The notes beneath the pieces are model-generated. The model did not search any database, was not told where the DNA came from, and was given only the letters and a program-made list of their open reading frames with translations. From Variovorax sp. J22P240 (lineage in GTDB: Bacteria; Pseudomonadota; Gammaproteobacteria; Burkholderiales; Burkholderiaceae_C): DNA of 64,000 nucleotides. The stretch lies in assembly GCF_030316855.1 (NCBI RefSeq), contig NZ_JASZYR010000013.1, positions 111,389 through 175,388 on the forward strand. The letters are read 5' to 3'. The position numbers were made by a program, and so were the translations under genes. This document shows, one piece after another, positions 33,001 through 40,196 of the stretch (position 1 is its first letter; each line of letters begins with the position of its first letter).

Positions 33001-35881
33001 CGATTTCCTCCACCACGTGCAGACCATCGGCGTCGTAGCGCTTCTCGGTGCGGCGGCCGGTGCCCGTGGTCTCGCTCGCCACGTTCCCCTGCGCCGTGTA
33101 GGTCAGCCGCTTGTCGATCGCGAAGACGGCCGGCGCACCGTCTGCGTCCGGCTGCAGTGCATGGCCCAGCGACGCTGCGTCCATTGCGCCGTAGTGCGCT
33201 GAGTAGGAGGGGAGGTCCAGCACAAGGTGCTCTTCGCGCACCATGCGCCCAAGCGTCAACTCGCCCAGCGGTAGGCCCGCGTCGGCGATCCCATCGTAGT
33301 GGCGGCGCAGTTCGAGCAGCAGGGAGCCGGCGGCGTCGCGCTTGACGGTGCGCGCCATCTTGAATACGCGCCGGGCAGGGTCGTGCGCGTATTCGACGCG
33401 CGTATCGACCTGCTTCTCCGGCACCGCTGCGCCACCACGAATGCCATAACCGCGGGCAACCTCGCGGACGAGGTTGCCCGCCGAGTCGTAGGCGAAGCGA
33501 CGCTCCTCTACTCGTTCGTCGTTGCCGCGTTCGATGTGACGCTTGCGGGTGCGCTCTGCATAGACGAAGACACGCGGCTCGCCGTCGGGCAGCACCTCGA
33601 GTTCGCTCAGTCCGTACTCGCTTTCTTCCACGCGCCAGGGCCGCTCGGCGTCGGGCGTGCCGTCCTCGCTGAAGACCTCGACGCGTGCGAGCAGGCGGTC
33701 GAGATGGGCGTGGGCGCGCGTATGTCCTGGCGCTTGGGCCTGGTCGGCAAGGAAGGTGTGGCGCGTGAGTACAGATGCCCGGCTCTCGTCGCCGAGTTCC
33801 TTCTTCTCGACAACGCGGAATCCCTGGAAGCGGCGCTGCCGCGTGTCGTAGCGGCCTTCGTGGTACCGGTAATGCAATTCAGTCGTACGGCCCCGCACGC
33901 GGTCGACTTCCAGCGTGCGCTCCACCACCCACAATGGAAAGGGCAGGGCGTTTGGCCAGGGATGTCCCGCGTCAAGGTCGCGAAGTGCCATCTCGACGGC
34001 GCTGCTGTAGTGAATCTCGCTGACTAGCCCGTTGCCGTTGTCCACCTCGCGCAGGCCGTAGGCAGGCGCGCCGCGGGACCAGCCGACATGCACATAGGTC
34101 GTGCGGCCCTGACGAAGACTGTTGTAGAGCAGCCCGGCACTACCGTTCCCGAAGAAGTCGACGGTGCGCACGGTCCCGGCCAGGGCCGGCGGCAGAACAT
34201 TGACGACCACCGGCGCGGCAAAGCCTTGGCCGGATCTGTTGAGATAGAGCTCGAGCCGGTCAGGCAAGAGGCGCACGATGTCGCTGCAGCCATCGCCGTC
34301 GATGTCGGCGAGCAGGATCTGTTCGGCCCGGCCGGTGCGGCTGGCCAGCCGGGGGCTGCCCGCCATCAAGACCGGTTCGCCGAAACGGCCGAGGCCTAGA
34401 TTGAGGCGGTAGCTCACTTGGCCCGAGCGAACCTGCACCAGATCAGGCAGGCCGTCGCCTGTCATGTCGGCCAGAAAGGTCAGCGGGTCGGCGAGGTCTA
34501 CATCGGCGACGTGGTCGCTGGCCACCGGCAGCTCCCAGCCTTCGCGCCCGCGGTTGCGGTAGCTGACGAGACCGCGCCTCGTTGACAGCATGGCGTCGAT
34601 CACGCCATCGCCGTCGAGGTCTGCCAAGCGTGCGCGCCCACTCTCGAACGGCGGCCGCTGGGGCGCGGCGCGCGGATAGGCGATGAAGGCGCCGAAACCC
34701 GCGCCGCCGTCGTTCGGATAGTAGCCCTGCAGCGGCGCCTGCCCGACGCCAACCAACATGTCGGCTGTGCCGTTGCCGTCGATATCGATGAACTGTATGC
34801 CGTCGCTGGCAAACGACGATGCCTGAGGCACCGTTTGCGTCAGCGGCCGAGCCGAGGCCCAGCTTCCGCGGCCGTCGTTCGGCCAGTAGTAGAGCCGGCC
34901 GTTGTGATTCTCCACCACGCCAGGAAGCGGCAGACTACCGAGCGCAAGCAGTGCAGTATCGGGGTCGTTGAGAGCGCGCGGTGGCGCGTGACCGGCGGCG
35001 GAGTCGATGAAGCGGATCTGCACCGCGCCGGCATCAAAAGTTTCGTAGGAGAGCACGAGCGGGTTTTTCACAACCGCCGGCAGGCCGTTGGAAAAACCGG
35101 CCAGCTGCAACGCGCTGAGCAGCGAGACGCCGGTACCGGGTGAGGCCGTGTAGGTGAGGGTGAGGCGCCGGACCTCTCGGTCGTCGCCGGCCAGATGCAG
35201 CGCAACGCTGCGGCAACGCCGGGCGATCAAGCGCTCGAACCCTGCGCGGCCGTTACGCAGAACGTCAGGGCGCTCCTCGTAGGCCAGGCGCACGACGAAT
35301 CGGGCGTAGCGGATCTCGGCCAGGTAGGGATAGCCGGCGTGTCGTTCGTAGACATAGTCGACCGCATTGCCATGCGCGTCTTCCTGCCGCTCGAGAAACC
35401 AGCTCTGCACGCGCTCGGGGTGATCGGGGTCGGCCACGCGGGCGTTCGCGCTGGCGCCGAGAACAAAACGCGACCCGTCGCGTTCATGCACCACCCAATG
35501 CCCGCTGTCGAATTCGTAGAATGAAAACGCAGTCTCGCGCAACGCGCGGTACACGCCATCAGCGCCGCGGCGCAGTTCGGCGCCGCTGTCGAGATAGGTT
35601 TCGACGCTGCCGCCATTCGGAACGCCCAGGTCAAGCCGGCGGTCGATCTGGCGCAGTGGCAGGCGCCAACCCAGACCAAACGGTCCGTTCGCCTGACCAT
35701 GGGCATATTCGAGCTTGACGCGAGGCTTGAGCCCGGCCACCCCGTCGGGCACTTCGAACGGCACGCTGAAGTTGCCTTGCCCACTGTTCAAATCCAGCGA
35801 AAAGGCCTCACCCATGCCGGCGACGTTGCCCGACCCCGAGGGCGGCGAGACTGCGGTCTGCGCTGTGGCTGACTTTGTCAA
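30023..35881 (-). CDS. TcB-TcC fusion (SpvB/Rhs) with C-terminal HEXXH toxin-like domain
   Basis: A toxin of about 1952 residues with the order of a Tc cocoon: SpvB region (GMGEAFSLDLNSGQGNFSVP), FG-GAP/VCBS propeller (IQFIDIDGNGTADMLVGVG, ADMTGDGLPDLVQVRSG, LADIDGDGCSDIVRLLPDR), TcdB middle region, many Rhs YD repeats, and the Rhs boundary (RFLTPDALYLL, then YAYAGNNPINHVDPEG near 1675-1690). The variable tail (about 1690-1952) begins with hydrophobic segments (VVGAIVGVIVGVVIAVAVVA) and ends with HLDHEAGHNLSLGAFGS, a zinc-type HEAGH at 1898-1902. The start is uncertain: TTG 35881 has GGAG at 8 nt; ATG 35959 and GTG 35971 lack a ribosome site. In Tc toxins the shell self-cleaves and releases the tail into the target cell. 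Confidence 0.85.
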   Translation of the reverse strand: MTKSATAQTAVSPPSGSGNVAGMGEAFSLDLNSGQGNFSVPFEVPDGVAGLKPRVKLEYAHGQANGPFGLGWRLPLRQIDRRLDLGVPNGGSVETYLDSGAELRRGADGVYRALRETAFSFYEFDSGHWVVHERDGSRFVLGASANARVADPDHPERVQSWFLERQEDAHGNAVDYVYERHAGYPYLAEIRYARFVVRLAYEERPDVLRNGRAGFERLIARRCRSVALHLAGDDREVRRLTLTYTASPGTGVSLLSALQLAGFSNGLPAVVKNPLVLSYETFDAGAVQIRFIDSAAGHAPPRALNDPDTALLALGSLPLPGVVENHNGRLYYWPNDGRGSWASARPLTQTVPQASSFASDGIQFIDIDGNGTADMLVGVGQAPLQGYYPNDGGAGFGAFIAYPRAAPQRPPFESGRARLADLDGDGVIDAMLSTRRGLVSYRNRGREGWELPVASDHVADVDLADPLTFLADMTGDGLPDLVQVRSGQVSYRLNLGLGRFGEPVLMAGSPRLASRTGRAEQILLADIDGDGCSDIVRLLPDRLELYLNRSGQGFAAPVVVNVLPPALAGTVRTVDFFGNGSAGLLYNSLRQGRTTYVHVGWSRGAPAYGLREVDNGNGLVSEIHYSSAVEMALRDLDAGHPWPNALPFPLWVVERTLEVDRVRGRTTELHYRYHEGRYDTRQRRFQGFRVVEKKELGDESRASVLTRHTFLADQAQAPGHTRAHAHLDRLLARVEVFSEDGTPDAERPWRVEESEYGLSELEVLPDGEPRVFVYAERTRKRHIERGNDERVEERRFAYDSAGNLVREVARGYGIRGGAAVPEKQVDTRVEYAHDPARRVFKMARTVKRDAAGSLLLELRRHYDGIADAGLPLGELTLGRMVREEHLVLDLPSYSAHYGAMDAASLGHALQPDADGAPAVFAIDKRLTYTAQGNVASETTGTGRRTEKRYDADGLHVVEEIANSLSSPRVPDPVTGKPLELRSPGGAQVRMVYDAFGRLTHFMQADDTEVNATRTLAYDDTSVPNAVRTSYRIDAARRAVSVAYYDGTAQEVQRRVQRAPGDVQVSAWLVHNPWRQTQAEFEPTMTASLDFAVPDLSGPVRRTFFDGEGRPVASINYNGARCQGRYTPFEIHLADAHDLDPTHPQADTPRVEEVDVWNHRTMVTENTPAGPETLRYEVGLFGELLAIRDAFGGEIARYTYDCRGQRLSVDHRDTGRREQWFNSQGEIVRTRDAAGHEVEVDRDGEGRITEVRHNAAVVESFVYDDITPGADGRLIEARYANGRQRFAYSLRGFLVEHLIEVAGQPFTLRYERDDLGHQLALTYADGTRITRHHDDSGQVRRIDGIVDAVTYSARNLPTRIDFANGVHTEIVYAPGVGHVERQRTVGPGGMVLEDATYGYDAMMQLLSLDDAAPSQTRQLHYEYDALQQLTRVSGTDPGGTFDHLYSYLGRGRLSSHGESGWLLRYNDPIRPDRLSTINLANGAAAAINYDANGNIVQMPGRHCEFDFKNHLTRVTLDDGTVIDYDYDYRGNRVRRRVTRQGSTTESIHLGRMTEIRGGLHTNFAIFDRRRVALRQGAATRWIHVDPLGSANLFSDEAGTRIVQTAYLPFGTERRHVAAAPLLRIFALHDVDDETGLIYMGHRWYSPQAGRFLTPDALYLLQPEKSDGDPAPLHLYAYAGNNPINHVDPEGLSFWSVVGAIVGVIVGVVIAVAVVAAFATGIGFGILAVIGVIGLVTVSYVVAHSNQGSALGEFFRGFMIGLNAGMNAAFLTMMGFGVVGLFVGVVVFMASIDSVANNEVYQGILGWSNWLMPMSWLVLGLGAAMWVLNGLGHLIFWTIPNLWGGGIQFFRITGFRMDWSTGMLATRGGWVSNLNTIDTAYNMGAFAYVDSSSTGWHLDHEAGHNLSLGAFGSIFHFVGFIHEMATPAGSSALSEQIAEGNDPSGTGPSVPMWS

Positions 35882-36022
35882 GATCGATTCTCCGCAAGAT
35901 GAATCAGCCGAGTCGCGATGCCCGCATGCGTGCGTATTGAAGAGCACTGCACCGACCATGTTTCGCGGCACGCGGGGACGGGCTTGGACCTGAGATGAGT
36001 CATGTTCGCTCCTCGCTCGCGT

Positions 36023-39000
36023 TCAAGTGCGGAACGTGTATGTGTAGTCGACGAAGAGTGCCAAATCCTCCAGCCCGCCGAGATCGAGCACACCGTCTTT
36101 CACAAGCTGAGGGTTGTCGGCCGCGCTCACACTGAAGCTCACGGTGTCGAAAAGCGTACGGCCGCTCGGGGCGGCGAAAACCGCGCCGTCGGCGTTGCCA
36201 TCCGCGTCGAGCTCGAAAAGGTGTCCGGCGCCGAGCCCCAACCAGTCGGCACGCACCTTCAGGCCGGCCGCGGCGCTGCCGCGGGACTGCAGAAAATAGC
36301 TGCGCAGTTGCGGATCCGCTTGGTTGAAGGGCAGCAAACCGACGTCGAGGGTCAGCTGAGCCTGGCCCTGGCTGCGTAGGAAGAACAACTCGTCTGGAGC
36401 GGTCAGGCGCAGCGCAAACGAGCGTGTCCCGCTGCCTTGCGCGGGCAAGGCAGCGACGATGCTGTGTTCCAGGCCCGGGTCGAAGAAGCCGTCGTAATAC
36501 AGCACGAGCTGCACATCGAGGATCTGCCTGAGGTCGAAGGTGTTCGAGTGCTTCGGCACCTCGAGTTGCCAGACGGTGGCAATGCCGTTGTTCTCGAACA
36601 GGCGCAGCTCGTTCGTGCTGAGCTGGAAGACCACCGCGTCCTGCCGCACGTCGTAGTCGGTCAGCGGCATCACGTCGGCCGGGTAGAGCTGGTTGACCAC
36701 CGTGCCGTCGCGGCGGCGGAACCTCGACAACCCGATATTGCGAAGCGTGCCATGCACGCCTTCGGTACCGGCCAGGCCGACGAACAGCAACTCTGCCTGC
36801 TTTACCTTCTGCAGGTAGAAGCCGGGGTATCGGCGGTCGAAGTGCTCCAGTGTGGTCTCGAACAGCGTGCGGCCCATGCGAAGAAGTTGGTCGAAGGCCA
36901 TGGGAAAGTGATCTGCCAGCGAAAGCGTCTGCTTCATTGGCGCCTTCTTCGACTTGGTGCGCACGAAGTCGAGGCTGAAATAGTCGATGTCCAGCAGCAG
37001 CGCGTCGGCCGCCAGCAGACCATTGAGCTGGTCGAGGCCGTAGTCGAGCTTGATCTTGCGCAGGTCACGGCCGGTCTCGGCCTCGTAGGCTTTCTCCATC
37101 AGCACGGCTACCTCGATGGCCATGTCCTGGTAGCGCTGCGCTATACGTCGCGACTCGCGGGCCAGGTCGTACCACATGGTGGCGCTGAATTCGCGGCCCT
37201 TGAGAAAGGTAAGGTTCTCCTGAGCATACTGCGCCTGTAAGCTGGCGATTTGCACTCGCTGCTGTGACACGGCAACGCGTGCCTGCGCCTGCTCGACCTG
37301 CTGCTGCGCCATGCCGCGGTAAGCGTTGGCGGCGTCTATCTCATTCTGCATCCGCGCGGCCTCGAGGTCGTGGCTGATCTGCGATCGCCGGTTGGCCAGA
37401 TCGAACAGCACATGGCTGCGCGGTTTGTTGTCAGCGCTGTAGTAGGTGGCGTGAACGACGTTGAGCCTGACCTCGTCGTTGCCGGTCGATCCGGCCCAAG
37501 CCTGCAGGCGTTCGAGTTCCTGCAGTTCCCAGCGAACAGCGTTGAAGCGGTCACGCATCTCGGTGGCGTTGTCACGCTGCACGGTGGCGTAGTTCAGCCC
37601 CGCGTTGGCCACGTCCACGCCTTCGCGCGTCTCAGCCAACCCACGTCGCTCAAGCTCCACCGACGCGGCAGCGACGCTGGCCTGCTGCGCCATCTGCTGT
37701 TCGCGGAGCGACTCGTTCTCGCCAGAGCTCTTGAACTGGATGTAGCTCTGCTCGACTTGCGCCGCGTGCTGAGCAAAATAGCGCGCCAGGTTCTGCAAAT
37801 GCTCCCAGCTGAACGGTGGGACGTGCACTCCCATGCCGAGGAAGTTGAGTTCAGCCGCAATCTTGCGCAGTTGCATGCGGGCGCGTCCGAGCGCCATCGT
37901 GACGCGCGGGTTGTCGACGTTAGGTTGCCCCCCGACCAGCGTGGACTGTACGACGATCGCGGCGCGCGCCTTCATCGGCGTAAAGGTCGGATGCGCGTAA
38001 AGCGGCGAGGCGTCGTCAAGTGTGTCGTCCAGCCGTAGCACGCGTTCGTAGATATTCTTGGCCTCGCCGAAATCGGCCACCACATTCGCGGCGTCGCGGT
38101 ACCGCCGGTCGCCCCAATCCAGATACAACTCCGCCAGACGCAGCCAGAGCACAACGGATTCCACCGCCAGATTGAGAAATTTGTACTTCAGCGTGCTCAG
38201 GTATTCGGCCTCGGCATCCTCGTAGGCACCGAGCGCTTCATGGCAATCACCGATAGCCATCGGCAGCACCCAGCCAACGATATGCGCCAAGTAGGCCACG
38301 GTCACCGTGTGGTGCGTGAGGTAGCCTGTCAACAGCGTGATGTCCTTGGTGTCGCGCAGGTTTTCGTAGAACTTCACCAAACCCGCAGATGCGCCACCGC
38401 CCACTGCGGCGGATACCGGCTTGAGCTGTTCGTTGTACACCGTCACGACCTTCGTCGATGCGCGCACAGCAAAGGTTTGTGCAGAGACCAACTGAACTGC
38501 GCCATCGAGGGCGGCGGAAGAGACCGCGCGCGACACTGCGCCCACGGCAGTGGAGGCCGTGGGGCGGGTGAGTGCACCCCCCGTGATGCGGGTGTTCGGC
38601 AGCAGGATTCCCACGCCAGGCCTCACGGGCCGGCTCGGCGTCGTCACGTTCGTGTCGAGCGCGAGCCGCCCTCTCGTGACTACTGGAAACACGGAGAACT
38701 TTATGCGCAACTCTTCGGCCTGTGCCAGAGTGCGCTTGGCTCCGTCGGCATCGCCGGCGCGGGTGCGCATCTCCGCCAGCACCTCCATGGCTTCGATCTG
38801 CGCTTCGTGCTTGCCGGCTGCGCCGAAGGCTTCGGCGCTCTGGGCCATCACTTGCACGGCTTGCGATGCCTCTCCGCTGCGCGCCTGTAGCACGGCTTGA
38901 TCGTGCAGCAGCGCTGCGCGCAACTCGGCATCCTTAGCCTGGTCCGCGCCGCCGGCCGCTGCCTTCGCGGCGGCGGCGTAGTCGCCCCTTTCGAAGGCAT

Positions 39001-39475
39001 TCTGCATCTCGGCCAACGGCACCCGCACGCCGGCATCGGCATCAGCCAATCCTGCGGCCTCAACCTGAGCGAAGAGCTTTGCGACCTCCGCATCCAGAGG
39101 AATGGACGACGAGAACGTATCGGGAATCGACCTCGTAAGCGCCGGGGTTCGGTCGAGCATCTCCGCGCTCTTCACCAGTATGGCTTCGGCCACTCCCGCG
39201 TCGGCGAGCTTGCGCCAATCTGCCTTGACGCCGACGAACGGAGGGATCTTCGGATAGAGCACCGCGCCGATGACGCCGCGCAAGCTTCGGTAGTCCTCCA
39301 GCGCTGCGGCTATCCGCCCCGACGCCATGAGTCGATGTGCGGCGGCAAGGCGATGTTGCACGTCGCGCTCAAACGCGGATTCGGGCGTGTCCACCTCATA
39401 GCTTGCTCTTGCCATCTCACGCGTGGCATCGACTATGAACGCATAGCGGTTCTCGTGCAGGTATGTCGGTGCCAT
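36023..39475 (-). CDS. short TcA-like toxin subunit with TcB-binding domain
   Basis: A 1150-residue protein whose C-terminal half matches Tc toxin A: WYDLARESRRIAQRYQDMAI, VLMEKAYEAETGRDLRKIKL, FDRRYPGFYLQKVKQAELLF, TVWQLEVPKHSNTFDLRQIL and IDVQLVLYYDG-like strands form the TcB-binding end. About residues 570-830 are long helices (VEQAQARVAVSQQRVQIASL), as in the TcA pore stalk. The N-terminal half instead looks TPR-like (AAAHRLMASGRIAAALEDYR, EMQNAFERGDYAAAAKAAAG). Usual TcA proteins have about 2300-2500 residues with receptor-binding and neuraminidase-like domains; none are seen here. AAGGAG stands 7 nt before ATG 39475. It is followed by the TcB-TcC gene after about 140 nt and should form its docking and pore partner. 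Confidence 0.8.
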   Translation of the reverse strand: MAPTYLHENRYAFIVDATREMARASYEVDTPESAFERDVQHRLAAAHRLMASGRIAAALEDYRSLRGVIGAVLYPKIPPFVGVKADWRKLADAGVAEAILVKSAEMLDRTPALTRSIPDTFSSSIPLDAEVAKLFAQVEAAGLADADAGVRVPLAEMQNAFERGDYAAAAKAAAGGADQAKDAELRAALLHDQAVLQARSGEASQAVQVMAQSAEAFGAAGKHEAQIEAMEVLAEMRTRAGDADGAKRTLAQAEELRIKFSVFPVVTRGRLALDTNVTTPSRPVRPGVGILLPNTRITGGALTRPTASTAVGAVSRAVSSAALDGAVQLVSAQTFAVRASTKVVTVYNEQLKPVSAAVGGGASAGLVKFYENLRDTKDITLLTGYLTHHTVTVAYLAHIVGWVLPMAIGDCHEALGAYEDAEAEYLSTLKYKFLNLAVESVVLWLRLAELYLDWGDRRYRDAANVVADFGEAKNIYERVLRLDDTLDDASPLYAHPTFTPMKARAAIVVQSTLVGGQPNVDNPRVTMALGRARMQLRKIAAELNFLGMGVHVPPFSWEHLQNLARYFAQHAAQVEQSYIQFKSSGENESLREQQMAQQASVAAASVELERRGLAETREGVDVANAGLNYATVQRDNATEMRDRFNAVRWELQELERLQAWAGSTGNDEVRLNVVHATYYSADNKPRSHVLFDLANRRSQISHDLEAARMQNEIDAANAYRGMAQQQVEQAQARVAVSQQRVQIASLQAQYAQENLTFLKGREFSATMWYDLARESRRIAQRYQDMAIEVAVLMEKAYEAETGRDLRKIKLDYGLDQLNGLLAADALLLDIDYFSLDFVRTKSKKAPMKQTLSLADHFPMAFDQLLRMGRTLFETTLEHFDRRYPGFYLQKVKQAELLFVGLAGTEGVHGTLRNIGLSRFRRRDGTVVNQLYPADVMPLTDYDVRQDAVVFQLSTNELRLFENNGIATVWQLEVPKHSNTFDLRQILDVQLVLYYDGFFDPGLEHSIVAALPAQGSGTRSFALRLTAPDELFFLRSQGQAQLTLDVGLLPFNQADPQLRSYFLQSRGSAAAGLKVRADWLGLGAGHLFELDADGNADGAVFAAPSGRTLFDTVSFSVSAADNPQLVKDGVLDLGGLEDLALFVDYTYTFRT

Positions 39476-39566
39476 GGGTTGCTCCTTCGCGGATCGGCCC
39501 AGTTGTAGACGCCTAGCCTCGGCCCTACAACCCTACAACTAGGGAGCATCTAAGAAATGAAGCTGG

Positions 39567-39582
39567 TGCAAGTTGCGCCCCC
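39567..39582 (-). promoter_or_regulatory. weak sigma-54-like site upstream of the TcA-like gene
   Basis: On the minus strand the element reads GGGGGCGCAACTTGCA: -24 GG and -12 GC are 10 nt apart and the -12 box TTGCA is perfect, but three bases of the -24 box deviate. The distance to the TcA ATG is about 90 nt. Possible by chance in GC-rich DNA; it is listed because the eCIS promoter 29 kb away is of this class. Confidence 0.3.
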
Positions 39583-39872
39583 GATAGGCTGTGGCCTTTG
39601 AAATAAAGGCGATTCGATTCAATTCTCGAACTCGGGCATGAACCGCTGTACCAAGCGCATGATCGTCGTGTGGGCCGTCGAGACGGAGTGACCTGTCAAA
39701 GAGAAGACGCAATGCAGCGCCTCCTAGTGGGGGTGATCTCGGTTCTCGTGCATTTGTGGCGTTGCTGACTCGGCAGGCTCCGAGGCTGTCTGCGCAGCGT
39801 CTCGCCATCACGACGAACCGGCGCGCCACCTGCAAGCTTGCTGGGCAAGGGGGCCTTGTCGGATCAGCACCA

Positions 39873-39893
39873 GCGCGTGGCCGGTATCAGATT
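39873..39893 (+). repeat. 21-bp direct repeat, copy 1
   Basis: This stretch (begins GCGCGTGGCCGG, ends TATCAGATT) recurs identically at 56074-56094 in the same orientation. Similarity continues with differences for about 20 more bases (TACTTTCTTC here, GGCTTTCTTC there). A third, degenerate copy is near 55998-56012. Function unknown; the two exact copies bracket the kinase/phosphatase pair and the heterocycle operon. Confidence 0.6.
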
Positions 39894-39908
39894 TACTTTC
39901 TTCGACGC

Positions 39909-40190
39909 CTACCTCACCAGGCGCGGCGAACAGACCAGAATCTCGCATTCGTCCATGACGGGAATGCCATGCGGCCCGGAATCCGGTTCCGATGGCCGTT
40001 GCATGTCGACATCCTCCGCCTCAAACGTCCACCGGCTGCACGTTGGTATTGATGTGCAGTTCCAACTGCGCATGCAGGACCTGAAAGCCCGGCAGGCGCG
40101 GCATCAACCATTTCATGGCGAAGGTCGGCGGCGCAATGCACAGAGCTTCCGGGCGGGCCATGAGGATCGCCGGGCGGCCACTTGTCGCCA
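39909..40190 (-). pseudogene. remnant of a GcvA-like LysR regulator (substrate-binding domain)
   Basis: Starting directly after the kinase stop codon, the minus strand reads GRPAILMARPEALCIAPPTF and AMKWLMPRLPGFQVLHAQLE, then HINTNVQPVDV, a typical start of the effector domain of GcvA-type LysR regulators. A stop at 40021-40023 interrupts it, and the reading resumes one frame over as FEAEDVDM, then HGIPVMDECEILVCSPRLV, again the expected order for the family. The DNA-binding half and the C-terminus are missing, so this is a decayed fragment. It marks a rearrangement at the end of the kinase gene. Confidence 0.6.
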
Positions 40191-40196
40191 CATTGA

